A DNA stretch of 64,000 nucleotides from Trichinella spiralis (lineage: Eukaryota; Nematoda; Enoplea; Trichinellida; Trichinellidae). Shown one piece after another: positions 11,700 through 26,361 of the stretch (within the stretch, counting starts at the first letter, position 1; every line of letters begins with the position of its first letter). The translations under genes and the position numbers were made by a program. The stretch spans positions 14,306,058 through 14,370,057 of the forward strand of contig CM012955.1 of assembly GCA_000181795.3 (NCBI GenBank), in the 5' to 3' direction. The notes beneath the pieces are model-generated. The model had not been told where the DNA came from and ran no database searches. It saw nothing but the letters and a program-made list of their open reading frames with translations.

Positions 11700-14600
11700 G
11701 CAATTTTTAATCTTCTACTTAACCAATAATCTCATATTAGCATTATATTTATCATATATTGTTTCGAGTATTGTTTTACAGTTGTTTCACACATAAATGT
11801 AATGTTCATTTGTGTTACTGTTGCCGACAGCATGTACGCAATACACTGATTAGCATATTTCAAAGTTATGCGATATTACCATTGCTGTTCTATGTATTTT
11901 ATATCTGAGCACTGCTGCAAAATAAAATGTGAATTTTGCGTTCGTAATTTGTCGTTTACATTTTATAAACAACCACAGAAAATGATACTTTTCAAATAAT
12001 GTACTATACAAATGCTAATTGTATCAAAACTCCTAGAAAACTTTTTGCAAAAATTATTTTATAACATGATAATACGTAAAATACGAATAAGTAATGCTAA
12101 GATTGCAATAAATTTTAATTGAATTTTAATGCAAACTTTTTTGAAAACTGAAAATTTACAGTTTGCATTTTCATTGTATTACAATTTTCCTGCATAAAGA
12201 CTAAAGTTGCATTTCGATAAAAAATATTACATTAATCATTAAATTTTCTGTTTAGAGAAAAAGCATAATTTTAGAACAGCAATTAATATTTATGGACATT
12301 GTGAGATGGTTTTATTAAATTTTGAAAAAGCATTTATTTTCAGCGTTTTACCAAAAAGCTTTGCATGATCAATGGCTTTATTTGAGATGTAGTCAGAATT
12401 GAGAAAAGTGTTTTTTCAGCTATCTTGAATTGCACATCTCTACAATGGTAAGTGAATCGTTTTTTATGAGTTGAAAGCAATTCAAAATTTTTCATCTAAT
12501 GATGCATGAAAGAAATGCAATTTCATTTCAGTAAATCGTTTTCTGATGGGCATTGTGCAACATGCAAACACGGCTAAATGTTCACTAAGAGCAATAGATT
12601 TGAAAAAGAGGTTGTCATTTGATGCATGTTGTCATTAATATCAAAGTTCAGCAATTATTTCAATTACATTAAAAAGAAATTGATTAACGTTCAACATGAA
12701 TGCATTTGAGTTTTTGATTATTTATTGCTGGAAACTAATTATTCAATGTTTTGTAATAATTTGAAATGCATTATGCATTTTTGTATTCAGCACTGACAAG
12801 TTTTATACAATGTATAATAGTACCTTTTATTTTATTGCATTAATCAAATGGAATGATTCTTCCTCTACTTATAGATGTAATTAAATTTTTAATCTTGCAT
12901 TGCAATATTCAATAGCAAAATCTAACGTATTTCAACTTTCAACTACATATCATGGTTTTTTAATTAATAAATGAAAAAAAAATCAAATTTAACTATATTT
13001 TAAGTATATGTGCTTTCAGTAAAAGTTTTCAGTTGTAAAAGAACGAAAGCATTTTTGAATAAATATTTACTGAAAATAAAATACACAATAAATAAAAAGT
13101 ATAAAATAGATGTGTCCTTGTTTCATTGCATCGTTTAATAATATTATAAAGACAGTTTAATTAAAAATTGAAAATTCTGTCAATCTCATTGATTTGAAGT
13201 GTTTATTCGGTTTGATCTTTAATCCAACGTATCAGTGCAGTATTTCGTCCAAGAGATAAATGGATATATTTCAACTTGCCCTCAGATTATGTTGCATTTT
13301 AAATATTATTGAAATATGTGTGGTTTGTCTAAATACATTTAAATCTTGACAGCTTTAAGTGAAATATTAAGTGCAATTCAAGCGAACTGCTTTTGAGCAG
13401 TGTAATATTGCTTGTCACAACATATTTTTGTTTAGCTTCATTTCAACACTAACAAATGATAAGTGACAGAAAAGTTTGGTGCATAATTATTTGCTAAATT
13501 TCAAGAAATGAAATGATTTATCATGGATATTGATCACAGATTTTCTTTTCGAATGGCACGATTTTTCTCGAACATTGCTTGAAATCTTTCATCGCATTAT
13601 TTTTCTTCTTCATATTTGTCATGAAAAAAAATATATATAAAAATTGCAAATCATTGACATCATTTTTCATTGATATAAAATCAACATAAAGCTGTCAATG
13701 ATTTGAAGTTCAAAAACCTTTATTTTAATTTCCTAATATATGAAAAATGTTAAGAAAAAAATCAACAGTTTCCTTAAATGTGAAAAGCAATAACGGAAAT
13801 GAATTGGCAAAACAATCATCATCATGAATGATACGAAATAAATCACAATTCATAAAACTTCAGTCATGCTTGTCATTATCATCATCATCATTTATTTTTC
13901 TAATAAAAATATTGCTTATTGTATATTTTATTGACTAAAAAGACAATGGAGAATAATTATTTGTCAACCACTATTCAAAGAGAGGGAAAGAGAGAAAGAG
14001 AGAGACGTAAAATTCAAAAAGAATTTGCATATTCAATGCATATTCTGATACAATCAGTTAAATATTAGATGAAACAAAAATTTGCATAAAGTATAGAATA
14101 ATCCATTCAGTATGGAATATGATAATTGGAATTGATAGCATGTTGTTCAACTGAAATTATTCAGAGAGGTCGATTGTTGACATTGGATGGAGGAAGAAAA
14201 GAAATATGATTATTGAAAAAGAATAAATTTATAAATTTTGAAAGTAGGTTTTGTTGGCATGTTCTTTTTTTGAAGATTAATTAATTAAGGTGTAATTAAT
14301 TAAAGCGGAGATATAAACAAGCGATGAATTGCAAGTTCGCTTGCAATTTGTTTGAACAAACTGCTGCTTTCTATAACTGTAAGTAGAAATTTTTGCAGTC
14401 ATTAATTGTCTCTGTCCGCTTTCTTGTTAAGAGCAGAAGCAACTGTTTTTGATTTTCATAATTGATTTGTTCTACCTGGGCTTGTTCTTTTTCGAAAATG
14501 CTTTTCAATATTCGAAAGATTCCCCTTACAAAGCAGAGCCTGGAAAATCAGGGCCGCAGTTGTTTGCAATTTGTTTGCTACATTTATTTGACGCTGAATA

Positions 14601-15449
14601 ATTGAAAAAGAAAAAATTATTTTTTTGGTGTTTTGTTAATTTAAAATTTTCTGTTTCCAGTTTATACATACATACATATGTATATACATATATAATTATC
14701 GTTTTTATAAATCAACTCAACATGCTGTCATTCATCAGCTTCTTTCTTTCTTCAACATTCCATCATTGATTGGCGCTCTTGACTGCCTTGCAATATCGTA
14801 AACACAGTTTTCATTACAGTGCCCCTTTTCCAATGAATAAGAAGGTAAGCTTTCTTCTTCTGGTAGGCTATTGAACGTGAAAATAAAATGAATGCATGCT
14901 AGTAGTGAGATTGTATTTCATTTATAAAATGGGAACTGTTTAAATTTCAAAAAACAGATAAACAAAAGCAGTAAATAAATAGGCTGTAAAAATAGCGCGA
15001 TAAAATAAATAACTTTTTCATTAACCCAATCATTGTGGACAATAAATTTATCCAGGAGGATCAATTTCAACCAGAATGTTTACTTGAATGAAATACTTTT
15101 GAAATGCATATCCCAGTTGAAATGATGCGGAAAAGACGATTAAGCAGAATTATGATATTAATTTCTGGAAGAATTGCAATAGAAGAACGTTGAACAAGCG
15201 CGAAATGTTGAACGGAAGAAGACAAGCAATTGCAATGGCAATTCGTTTTTCATTCCCAACTCAGTTTCAATTGACAGATTTTCGGCAGGTTGCAAGGCGA
15301 CAAAAATGCATGCTCACCCTCCAGTAACGTTGTCGTCGTCGTCATTTTACTGACAATCTCATTCCTGTCAGCGGTATTGCTTGTCAGAGTTGTGTTCTCT
15401 TTTTCTTTTGCCAATTTTCGAATTGATTCTTTTAAAATTTGCTTCATTT

Positions 15450-15466
15450 CCCCCCCCCCCCCCCCC
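15450..15466. repeat. Poly-C tract (17 C)
   Basis: An uninterrupted run of 17 C in otherwise AT-rich DNA, about 850 bp before the M13 start codon. Such tracts are length-variable and error-prone in sequencing, so the exact count may be unreliable. Confidence 0.95.
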
Positions 15467-15656
15467 ATTATTCGCTCGTGTCACTGATTCGTTCCGTAAG
15501 TTTCCTCGTAATTTGCATTTTTTCCCAAGCCACGCCCACCAAATCCGACCGATGCTTGTTGGGTAGTTGGATTGATAATGGCGACAGTGGCGGCGCTTTA
15601 AGCCGCCCAATCACAATAAGCGACAAGCAACAGTGCGTTTTGCAAAAATAAGCTTG

Positions 15657-15680
15657 TCGCTGCTGCTGCTGCTGCTGTTG
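15657..15680. repeat. CTG/CAG trinucleotide repeat
   Basis: About six CTG units in a row, ending in TTGTCG, upstream of the M13 gene. It lies outside any supported coding exon. Confidence 0.85.
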
Positions 15681-15917
15681 TCGACGGCGTTTGTCCACTG
15701 AAAAGTCTCTTCTGTGCTAGACTTATTTTTTTCATAAATCCCTCTCAGACGTAAATTTTCTTTCCCCATTTTTCTTTATTTGTAATTTTTCAGATTTCTA
15801 ATAGTAATCTTGAACAGTGGGTAAATTAAAAAGCTAGAAAGAAATCGAAAAGATCACCAAGAGATAGTATTACAGCTTCGAGCTTGGGAAACAGGGAAAG
15901 TGAATCATTGAGTCATT

Positions 15918-15971
15918 TGTGTGAGTCAGTGAGTGAGTAAGTAAGTGAGTGAGTGAGTGAGTGAGTGAGTT
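15918..15971. repeat. GTGA tetranucleotide repeat
   Basis: Imperfect run of TGAG/GTGA units, with a clean stretch around 15940-15970, in the presumed 5' flank of the M13 gene. A short CAAG run follows at about 16030-16051. Confidence 0.85.
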
Positions 15972-16315
15972 AGTGAAGAAAGAGCCAACGAGAGAATTAA
16001 ATAGAAAGAAATAAGAAAAGACGGGGCCAACAAGCAAGCAAGCAAGCAAGCAGCTGAAAACGGAGAGTCCCTTGTGGGTGTGCGTGTAGAATAAGCATCA
16101 TGCATGAGACACCATCTACGACCTAAACAACTGTTGTCATACACAGCGGATGAATAGCAACGGCAACAACAGCTGGTTACGTGCTGAGAAGTGGCTTGTG
16201 AACTTTTGCTCGTTTTTTCTCATTAATCTGCTACAAATTAACAGTAATCCACTGGGCCGTTGACCTTAAACACTTTTCGTAACCGAAAAGCCGGCGGGGC
16301 GACCCAGCAGTCGTC

Positions 16316-19300
16316 ATGCCGACCTGGACAAAGCCGAATTTGGTGACAGATGCTGAAAAAGCAGGTCGAGAATCGACCGTCACCTCAACACCGACCAACA
16401 ACAGCGCTGCATCAAATGGTGAAAATTTGAGCGAAGATAGTTGCGTATATTTAGTAGACCAGCGACGCCGAAGCAGCAGTGCTAGCCCAAGAAGTACACT
16501 GATACCATTTGATCTACAACCTGTAGCTAGTGATTCTCACACACCGGCCTCGCCGACGGTCACTTTTGCTTCGAAGGCAAATTTTTGCTGGTCAACAAGA
16601 ACAAAATTGGAAAAGTGTTTAGTTTGCACTTTATTGCTGATGATCTTTTCAATCGGTGCGCTGCTTCTCCTACTGCTCACCAGCAGCAATGCTAGAGGTA
16701 AGTTTCAGTTCGACTTTTGTTTCTAATTTGTCCTTCTCCAATCGATAAATGCATAAATCATCCAAATGAAAATAGTAATTCAATTTCACTTTATACTAAT
16801 TTTCCGAAACACCTATTCATTATCCTTTCAACAAAGTGCTACTCTGGTCAATTGTTTGATTCCAATTACAACAGTTGAATCCAAATCTGCTAAATCCCAT
16901 CGACAACACCGGTACTAACGGTGCCGATGCACAGGAAAATGCGGGTTGCTTTTCCAATTTGACCATTATTGATCTTTTCTTAATTACAGTACTATTGAAT
17001 GGTGTTCGGTTGGAAACGGAACCGCTTGTTCGCCTTTTTCATGCGTATTCTCGAAATAAAAATCGAACTCACTTTCGATCAATATGGCTAACTGAGAAAT
17101 TGGCCACTCCTCCAAACATGAACCGGGAAATTGCTTCTTGTTTTTTTTTCTTTTCTCTTTTTCATTTTGATCCTCAAAATCTGTAGCCTTTCAACTTGCT
17201 TTTTTTTTCTATTATCATTTTTACGAGAAGTTTACAAAAATAAGAACTCCGTTGCTTTGTTTTTTTTCTTCAATTTTTTCTCATACAAGTTTGAAGAAGA
17301 AAAAAAAATTCAATTTTCCTTAAGCGAATGATCAAGCATAACAGGGGGACTTTTTGAACAACGGCAAAAGTGAAATAAATTGTGCATGGTTTTTCTCAAA
17401 GAAACAAATCACCCATTGCTCCGTTTGAAAAATTCAGTAAAGATGCGGAAGTCAGCCGTTGATGGAAATGAGAAAATGTCTGATGTTCTATACTCTCAGA
17501 CAAGTTGTTTTTTTTTGAACTTAAACATATATATATATATATTAAAACTAACTTTTACATTTTAAACACGAATAAATCGAATTGATAATTTCTTATTCTA
17601 ATTAAATCTTAAAACATTTTTCATATGTTTTATATTCTTTTATTTAAAAATACATACTACAGCACACACACACATACGTATGTATAGTGCGTAATTTAGT
17701 TATTTTAGTCTATTCAGGATATCATAATTTTGATTTCATTTATTCTATTTCAATTGCAGATAAATATTGTAAAAAAATAAAAATGGACGACATATTTTTT
17801 TCAAATTTAACAACACTTTAGTGATGTGATACATTCCAACGATGCGCGTGTAATTTGCCATTCGTATTAGCAGTAATGAGGCGAGCATAAATAATACTTT
17901 TTTTTCATTTTTTTCCACCTCATCTTCCACGAACTGCTTAAATATTAATGCCATTCAAACCAGACCTTGAGAAAAAAAAAGAAACGAACGCTTCGAATAA
18001 AATTTAAGGAAATTTTCCGCTTAAAATGAAAAAGTTCGCTGGAAATGCTTTGAATAATTTTCAAAGAAATATTGATATTACATTTGAAGAACTAATTTAT
18101 CTTTCGTTGTTCGAATTAATATAGGGAGATGTTTTTTTCTAATTTTTTTTAATTAATTAGTAATTCGTTTCAAATGGTAAGAATACTAGACAGCAGTTGC
18201 TTCGCTTTGATTAACATCTCGCATGTAAAAATATTTTGCCTAGAAGTAATACTTTAAACGCTTTTGATGTACAGGTGAATTTTTTCTTCACAAAAGCTAA
18301 TTATGCATTTTTTAATATAATTTTATTATAGAAACATTCAAAATTCTCACAATTGCTTGCTGTCAATGTTGCCCAAATTCTCATCTTCTTGCTTTAACTA
18401 TGCCTGTTAACGTCATTTGTAATTAATATAAAATAGTTTCTGTTCATGGGACGTAAATTTTTTTTATCATTTTTTCTTGTTAATAATGCTAGTCATAATG
18501 CTACTGGAAAGAAACGAATCCTATTCATAATGCGGAACTCGTTTTAGCCAATTACCACTCCCACGCTTACAGACTAGTTCAAGGGTTGGGTCTTAATCAT
18601 TTTTAGGCAACAGTAATTTAGGTCTTACGTCGAATCTTACGATTGGAATCAATTTTTCCAGGGCATGCTTGTTAGCCACGTGTAAAAACCACGTCTTTGA
18701 TAAATTTGGCCACCATAATAGAGGGCAATTTCCTGATTGAATAAGTGAAAAAATTAATTTGCTGTGCTTAAACATTACAATTTTCATAACCTGTGACCTA
18801 TTAGCTTAAACTATTGTTTTTATCCTATCATGGCCTAGTTTCAGTGCAATATATATATATATATATATGCATACGACAACGTCATAAGTGAGCATTTATT
18901 TCACAAATTTAATTTCGAATGAAAATAAAATATTGAAATATTAAACTAGCCTATAGCTGAATTAGAGCGTCATGAAATTAGTTAGTATCTACTAAATAAA
19001 ATGTATATATATATATATATATACAATTGTTTCACTTTGCTTTTAATATTTTGTCAGTAGTTTGCGTTGCACTTCACTACAGGCTAAAGCAGTAGATGTT
19101 CGTCATATTTTTTGTGTCATAATCGAACTTTACATATCGAATCAGCATTCTTCAGTTATGCTGTAAAACACCAAAGGCCCAATGGGTTTATTAATTCAAT
19201 ATGCCATTTTTGATTGAAAAATAAGTTTCCAATTTTTCACTGATTGCTGTTGTCAAACTGATTGATTATGACACTTAGCTAACGGTGGATTTGCTAGTTT

Positions 19301-22300
19301 TTGGAATTTGTCAATGGACTTTTTACTATATCATGAAGGGAACAATGTATCTACAATTTGTGATTTTTGTAATCTACTGTTACCAGACTTCCTTTTGGTC
19401 AACTTTTCATAATCTATCACTAATCAAGTTCACAATTCACATTTCACTATGTATTGAAAATTTTCTCTCGTTACTTATAATGCTAACAAAAAGATTTATT
19501 CTGACACATGCATATTACTTTTAATGTCATACTGTCATACAAGCTGAAAGTAAAACAGTCACTGTCATAGTTATTGAAATGCGCATGTTTAAAAAAATAT
19601 TCTCCAAAGTTTACCACGAGGCTTGAAAACTGATAAAACTGCACCATAAATTATTATTTTTAAACAACTGTCTGCAAATTTCATTTCAGCCTCCAAAACA
19701 TGGGCATTGAAATAATTAACATTCAGTCTGTTGAAATTTGAACACTAGAATTACGAACATTTATAAAATCGGCGTGTCTCAGACTAATTAAGCAAGATTT
19801 GATCATTTTAAACTCCATTTGTTTTCTTCGATTGGGAAATAATTTTTCATTGTCAATGCTCAGACATGTAAAACAATTTTATTTTTTAAGCTGCCCAAGT
19901 AGTTTGCATTGTTTTACACGGGCCTTGGTGGCTGTTTTCCAAGAAAAATTTCCGATCTCATCTTTCTTTTACACTGAATATTTTGCACGAAATAACACAT
20001 GGCAACAAATGATATTTTGATGTTTTTTTTGTCAAGTTTAAATTTCAAAATTATCAAGAAAATATTTTCATAAAAACTGAAATACTGCATCCAAATGAAA
20101 ATTTAATTTTTAACCATCAAAAAATAAGTTGCTCTCTTCAAATGCTGCTTTTGAATATTGTAAGATGAGAAAATTTGCAAACAGTAAACGTTCCCTTCAT
20201 TCTGCTTGCTTGCACAGTGTTTGTATTGCTCAGGGTAATTTTTTTGCTGAACTTCATAATGGAAATCTGAATTTCTCTTCCTCATTCTGATATGTCGTCT
20301 CTTTTGGGAAAAAGCTGACAAAAAATATCTGAAGAAGATTTTTGAAGTGCTGGTTGAACATAGAAAAAGGCATGATCAATAAGCCACTTTATAAATCAGA
20401 GGATGGTTCAAGTGTCAATAAAAGTGTTAACGTATTGCAGCTACCACTGAATGACGTTTCATTTATGAGCTGGATGGCTGTTTTCCATTTAAACCAAGCG
20501 AATGCAAAAAGTTTATTAAAAATCTTCATTCATACATCAATGAATCTTTGCTCATCATTATTCCAATTCTCAGATTGGCAAGTCATTTATTCATTGTCAT
20601 CGAGGACAGTGATATTGACAGTTTTTCAGAATTATATATATATATATTGCATTTAAAAGTTTTATTTTTTTAATGTTATCAGCAGATAATGATTTGCAAT
20701 TAGCATTTGATTTTCTATGGCTCTAATCTTGGAAAATAAAGCATTTATTCGACGCTGTTGATGCTAAATACAAATACATGCATACAGTAAAGCAAAACAT
20801 TATTGCTTGCCAATAATATATATATATATATATATATATACAATAATATTATAATATGCCTAATATTTGATCGTGCAAATTGAAGTTATTAATACTATAA
20901 AAGTATATAAGCATTTTATATTAGGAAATATGCTGAAATTCAACTATAAATTTTTAAAGATAAATTTATCTGTTTGGAATCAGTTTTATTATTTTATTAA
21001 ATTTATGAAGAAATCAATTTAGACACTTTTAATGCCATTTGACATCCCATTCTTACTGACGTGCGGTTATGATTTTTATCAAGTTGAATAGCAGCTGTTA
21101 TTTATCATACTTATTTTTTGTTTGCCTTCATGTGTTCTCAGTTGCATTACTTTTTGAAACTGGATGTCAACTGACATTGCAGTATAATGTTATTTTTATT
21201 TTTAACTATCAGCAAAGTATAGAAATGTTATGTAATGCATTAGGCAGCTTTATTAGGCAAAATAAAAGTTATCATAATGAATATTAAGCTATTTTTTCTA
21301 GCAATACTTTTTTATACAATATGCCAAATGAAATTATGTGAAGTATATGTATTTAATGCAATTTATAAGATAATTACTTTAAGTTGTTATTAATTTCCAA
21401 ATAATTTACAGTTGTATAATGGCAATGAAATCAGCAGAGAAAGTGAGAGAGCTTTTATTTAAAAAAAATTGTGACTGAAAATGACTTCAGCAACTTTACT
21501 GCAAATTTATTTAGTGATGTTGGTTTGACTGATGAATAACAATTTGTTTTCATCTAATGCAATTTTTTAATAGAAACTTTTAATATAATGTATTGCGTAA
21601 GATGCCGACCTGCATGTAATTTAGGTTTCTATTTAATTGACAAAATTCCATTAAATCAAACATTACTAATTACATTAGCATGCTGAGAACTTACTTATTC
21701 GTCATAAAATATACCATAGTGCACATGATATGTAATATAGTATAAAAATTGCTTTTCTTGTATCGTATATAGTTTTAAAAATTGATTTTCCTATTACAGG
21801 ATTCAGTTATGGTTCTCTTAATCATCCTGCTGCAGTATTAAATGACAGAGTTCCAATATGTACAACAAAAGGATGCGTTGAGGCGGGTAAATCATCTTAA
21901 TTTAGAAACTGACCAACACGAATGATATGTTAATTTTTATTTGCAGCAGCAAATCTTTTGTTAGCAATCGATTCAACTCAAGATCCATGTGAAAACTTTT
22001 ATGAATATGCTTGTGGTCAATGGAATCGCCATTTTTCCATTCCGGATGACATGTCTGGTTACGGCACGTTTGCTCTTGTACGGGATCGTGTTCGCCGTCA
22101 GTTGAAAAGTATGATTTTATTAAAAATAGATCTAAACAACTTCTTCTGATAGAACTAGATGTGTTGAATGTGAAAATTCAAATGACCAGATTTAATAATT
22201 TTAAATAATTTTTAAAATCAAAATCTATACTCTAAATGTAATTAAAAAGTATCGAGAAACAGCAGCATACATTAAAAAAAGAACATCCTGTTGTCATTTA

Positions 22301-25141
22301 AAAATTATAAAAACAAAAATTATTGTTAAATTATTAATTTTTTGTTTAGATTTGCTCGAATCTGCACAAAATAAGAGCTCTCGAGCAATACAAATGGCTC
22401 AAATGATGTACAAAAGTTGCATGAATACTAGTAAGTAAGCGGCACAATAAAATTGATTTGAGTTGAACAAATTAAATTTAGCGGCAATAAACGCTTTGAA
22501 AAGTACAAACATGATCAAGGTGCTGGAACTGTTTGGTGGTTGGCCAATATTGAAACCCAACTGGAATAGTAGAAGCATTGACCTTACTGAGATAATTGGT
22601 CAAATGCGTGGTATGTACAGCCTGGATGTATTTTTCAGTCTTTACGTCTACGCGGATGCGAAAAATACAACGAGAAATATTCTTACAGTATGCCAGTCAC
22701 GTAGCAGTTACAAATTTGATGCTAAACGTAAACTGTTTAGATTCATCAAGGTTCTCTCGGCTTGGGACCGTCAACCCGTGAATACTATTTAAACGACTCT
22801 CTTTATCACAACCAAATGGCGGCTTATCAACGTTATTTCACGCGCATTGTTCAAATTATTGCTGCAGATACAAAAACACAGATTAGCGACGCTCAAATAG
22901 CGCGAGAAATTGAGGAAATTTTAAAATTCGAGAAAACCTACGCAGCTATTACAAGTCCTGATGATCAGAGGCGCAATCACAGTTTGCTTTACAACCGATG
23001 GACAATACAACAGTTGAAAGAAAATGTTCCAGTTGTAAGAATTTTTTAAGTTTAAAATTTAAATTTTTGAAGCTTTAATTAATCAAAGTACTTTTTAGAT
23101 TAAATGGAACATATTTTTTCGTAAGTTTATGCCTGAAAAAGTGATGAAAGCTATCAACAACGATACAGCTGTTATTGTTACTGATCTTAATTATATAACA
23201 CAAATTAACAAGCTGCTTACCGTCACTGACAAGAGGTATGTATTTCACAGTGATATCATCTTTGAAAATAAAATGTCAAAAACAAAACATCACAGAATTC
23301 TTGTCAACTATTTAATGTGGCGTCTGGTAAAAGCGTGGGCAAGCATGCTGGACGAACGGTACGACATGGCATTTCAAGAATTTGTTCAAGTGATGGTTGG
23401 TCGACAAAGTAGACCCGCCAGATGGAAAATTTGTGTTCCTGCAGTGGTCGGTTGGATGGAAATGGCCACTGGAGCATTGTACGTCAAAGCTCATTTTAAC
23501 CAAAAGGATAAAGATGAAGCTTTGGCAATGATCGACCACTTGCGTTTAGCGTTTACTGATTTGGTAGAAAAATTAGATTGGATGGATTATCAAACTAAGC
23601 AGATTGCCATTGAAAAGGTGACTTTTTTCACTACTACTAATAATTCTACATAGGCATCAAAAAAAGCATTATTATATAAACAGTAAAGCGTAATCAGTTG
23701 TCGCGCTCGTTAAATCATTAAATGTGTGCTTGGCTAATAATATTTAATAAACTGTAAAGGTCGATAAATCAAGCTTGATTTTATTTAGGCACGTGAGATG
23801 ATCAATCACATAGGATATCCAGAATTTATCAACAACGACACTGTCTTGGATAAGTATTATGATGGAGTAAGTTTTGTTCAGATATATATATATATATATA
23901 TGTATCTCGTAAAAACATGGTATTCGTTTTTATTTTGCTTCAGTTGCATCTACTTCCAAATGATTCCTATTTTGAAATTGGTCGTAAAGCAAGTTTTTGG
24001 CTTCTTCAACGAGAAATGTTTGATTTATTACGACCGTTTGATCGAAATCGATTTGACACCAGTCCAGCAATTGTAAACGCATTTTATTCACCTGAAAAGA
24101 ACGTAATCAGTACGATCGTTTTTTTCTAATCTGCTTTTCATTTTTTAAATATAATAATGCATTGCTGAATTTGTTTAGCTTTTCCTGCTGGAATCTTGCA
24201 GCCACCGTTTTTTAACGGAGAATACTTGAAGTACTGAAATAGGATATACTTGTGATATACGGAAAATGAGTATATTTTAATTCGATTATTTAGAGCTATA
24301 AATTATGGTTCAATTGGAGCAGTTATTGGACATGAAATTACGCATGGATTTGATGATCAGGGTGAGCATTTGGATCCAGTGGAATATGTTTCAGATAATT
24401 TTCTCTTTAGGAAGTCAGTATGATAAAAATGGTAATTTAAAGGACTGGTGGACACCAACTGCATTCGATCGTTTCCGAGAACGAACAACTTGTATAATTG
24501 AACAATACAATAACTACACGGTTCCTGATATAAACATCAAAGTATTTTTTGAAATTTAAATTTAAATTATTTTACTTATTTAAATTAATTCCAATTTTTC
24601 TAGGTTAACGGACGTCTGACTCAGGGTGAAAATATTGCTGATAATGCTGGAGTTAAAGAAGCGTATATGGTATAGTTGTATTTATTTACTGTAGTAATGT
24701 CATTTACAGATTACAGATTACAGATTACAATTTTCAGGCATACAGGAAATACATTGAAGATAATGGTAGTGAAGAACCTCGGTTGCCTGGCCTTGTCAAT
24801 ATGACAAATGATCAAATATTTTTCCTCAGCTATGCTAACGTAAGTAATTTTATTTTTAATTTAAATAACAAATATATATATATGTATATGGTAAAGTTAA
24901 AATAATGTACCATGCTTAAATGTTCATTAAAATGTACGAAATGTTATTATAGTTTTGGTGTGGACATAAAAAGCCGGCTGCCGCTTTGCAACAAGTGTTG
25001 ACGGATCCTCATAGTCCAGAAATGTTTCGAGTTATTGGTGTTTTATCGAATTTGGATGAATTTGCAAAAACCTTCAACTGTAAACCTGGAACCAAGATGA
25101 ATCCACTTCCTTCAACTAGAAGAAAGTGCTCAGTTTGGTGA
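16316..25141 (+). CDS. M13 (neprilysin/ECE-like) zinc metallopeptidase, type II membrane protein
   Basis: Ectoenzyme family that cleaves small peptides such as neuropeptides outside the cell. Sixteen exons close in frame to 840 aa: 16316-16697, 21800-21886, 21947-22108, 22350-22430, 22482-22687, 22741-23034, 23099-23235, 23296-23617, 23789-23866, 23944-24109, 24179-24230, 24294-24361, 24411-24541, 24604-24669, 24738-24839, 24953-25141. A cytosolic Ser/Thr-rich tail of about 100 residues precedes one membrane segment (about 101-122). [14 protein letters not shown] starts the peptidase domain. NAFYSP and [11 protein letters not shown] match the substrate-binding and conserved blocks; the zinc motif HEITH is residues 669-673 and the third ligand lies in GENIAD (Glu731). 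DPHSPEMFR supplies the conserved His and Arg, and the chain ends CSVW, the family's CxxW. All catalytic residues are present, so it should be active. It is longer than the usual 700-780 aa mainly through the N-terminus. Whether it is closer to neprilysin or to ECE cannot be told by eye. Confidence 0.95.
16698..21799 (+). other. Intron 1 of the M13 gene (5.1 kb)
   Basis: This intron follows the transmembrane exon (AGAG|GTAAGT to TTACAG|GA). It is very AT-rich and carries (TA)n microsatellites near 17526, 18849, 19003, 20634 and 20816. Several open frames of 60-104 codons inside show no homology. I see no nested gene; an alternative first exon or enhancer could still be hidden here, as the other introns are much shorter. 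Confidence 0.8.
20816..20841. repeat. (TA)n microsatellite
   Basis: About 13 TA units inside intron 1 of the M13 gene. Similar runs occur through the window, for example near 18849-18868, 19003-19022, 23881-23901, 43974-43991, 54521-54538 and 57340-57357. Confidence 0.9.
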
Positions 25142-26361
25142 ATTGAATAACAAACGAGCGCACGAAAGATTTTATGGTGCTTCTTGTACATGCAGAACAT
25201 CATTGCATTTGGGATGTGCTCGTGCGAGCCGGTTTTCTATACTAAAAAACCAAAGAAATTTTTATCATCACGTATTTTTTTAAACTGTGGCTAGCAAGCT
25301 TTTTTGTTGGATCTCTCTGATCAACATTTCTTTTGCCAAAGTCGGCATGTGCAAATTTAACTAACTAAGTCTCCAACTCAAAGGGGTGTTTTCTTTTTTT
25401 TTTTTTGAAATCTGTCTTCCGCACATGAAGAAGAAAACAAAATGTGAATAAGAACTTAGCATTTGTACTGAACTACTACTGTTCAGCTATGCTTCATATG
25501 CATTTTAGCTTTTTGACATTTGTCTGCACCCGCTTCACACTATTTTTGTTTTTTTCTTGAAAAGTTGGTCAGTTTTTATAAGATTTTATATTGCCCTTTT
25601 TTGAACATACAAATTCAATTTTTACAATTATGATTTATTTAAATTTACATTTTAAACAAAACATTTGCTGTAAATTTTGCTTTAAAATTATTGCTGTCTT
25701 GTGTGCAACGCTTCTCTGCTCAAGAAAGCCTGTTTGTTTCATGCACGGCAGCTGCTCTGCGACAGAAAATGGTATGCAAGTTGACAGAAGACGTGAACGA
25801 AGTCCACTTTTCTATCGCATAAAAAAATTATTACAACAATTCTGCATTGTAAATAATCTTTTTCTTGACCTACGGGCTTCTCTCATAGATTCTGTGAAAT
25901 GTCATTTTTGACAAAATTTTATTTTTTACACTTTGCATGCCAATTCATCTCATACGTGGTTTTAGTTTCCATCCATTTGAATATTAATTTCAATTTCGAA
26001 TTTGCAGCTGTTTTTACATTTTATTTACTAAATTTTTTTAAAATTAACAGTGATTTTTCTTGATTTAAAATACCAACTAACTTTAATGTTCTTTATTTAC
26101 AGTATGACAGTTGGTAACTAAATTTAGAAAATTTTTATTATTCAATCAAATTATCTTTCGTGTAAAATATATTTTAAGCAAAAAAGTGATAAAGAAAAGC
26201 ATTCATTTATAAATAAATAAAGCAAGTTTGTATTTAATTTTTCTCCTCTCAACAAAATCAAGACAGACGCGATCGATCGATCAACAGTTGCATGAATCAA
26301 CAACAATTTTATTCGACGTAATGCTAATTTTCTATAGCCGCTTAGTGTTAATTTCCACTGG
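25142..26361. other. Convergent spacer between M13 and coiled-coil genes
   Basis: It holds the 3' ends of both genes. It is AT-rich with T-runs (25388-25405). The open frame at 25591-25911 has no homology or splice context. Nothing else is supported. Confidence 0.6.

Larger units (their letters stand above)
11700..16315. other. Intergenic spacer upstream of M13 peptidase gene
   Basis: About 4.6 kb without a gene I can support. The first 3.5 kb is very AT-rich. The last kilobase (about 15.2-16.3 kb) is less AT-rich and full of simple repeats: poly-C, CTG units, TGAG units and CAAG units. This part is probably the promoter and 5' untranslated region of the M13 gene. Overlapping small open frames on both strands around 15.25-15.7 kb come from this low complexity. 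Confidence 0.6.

Noticed and set aside
15250-15698. Six overlapping open frames on both strands
   Set aside because: They are produced by poly-C/poly-G and CTG low complexity; none has homology or splice context.
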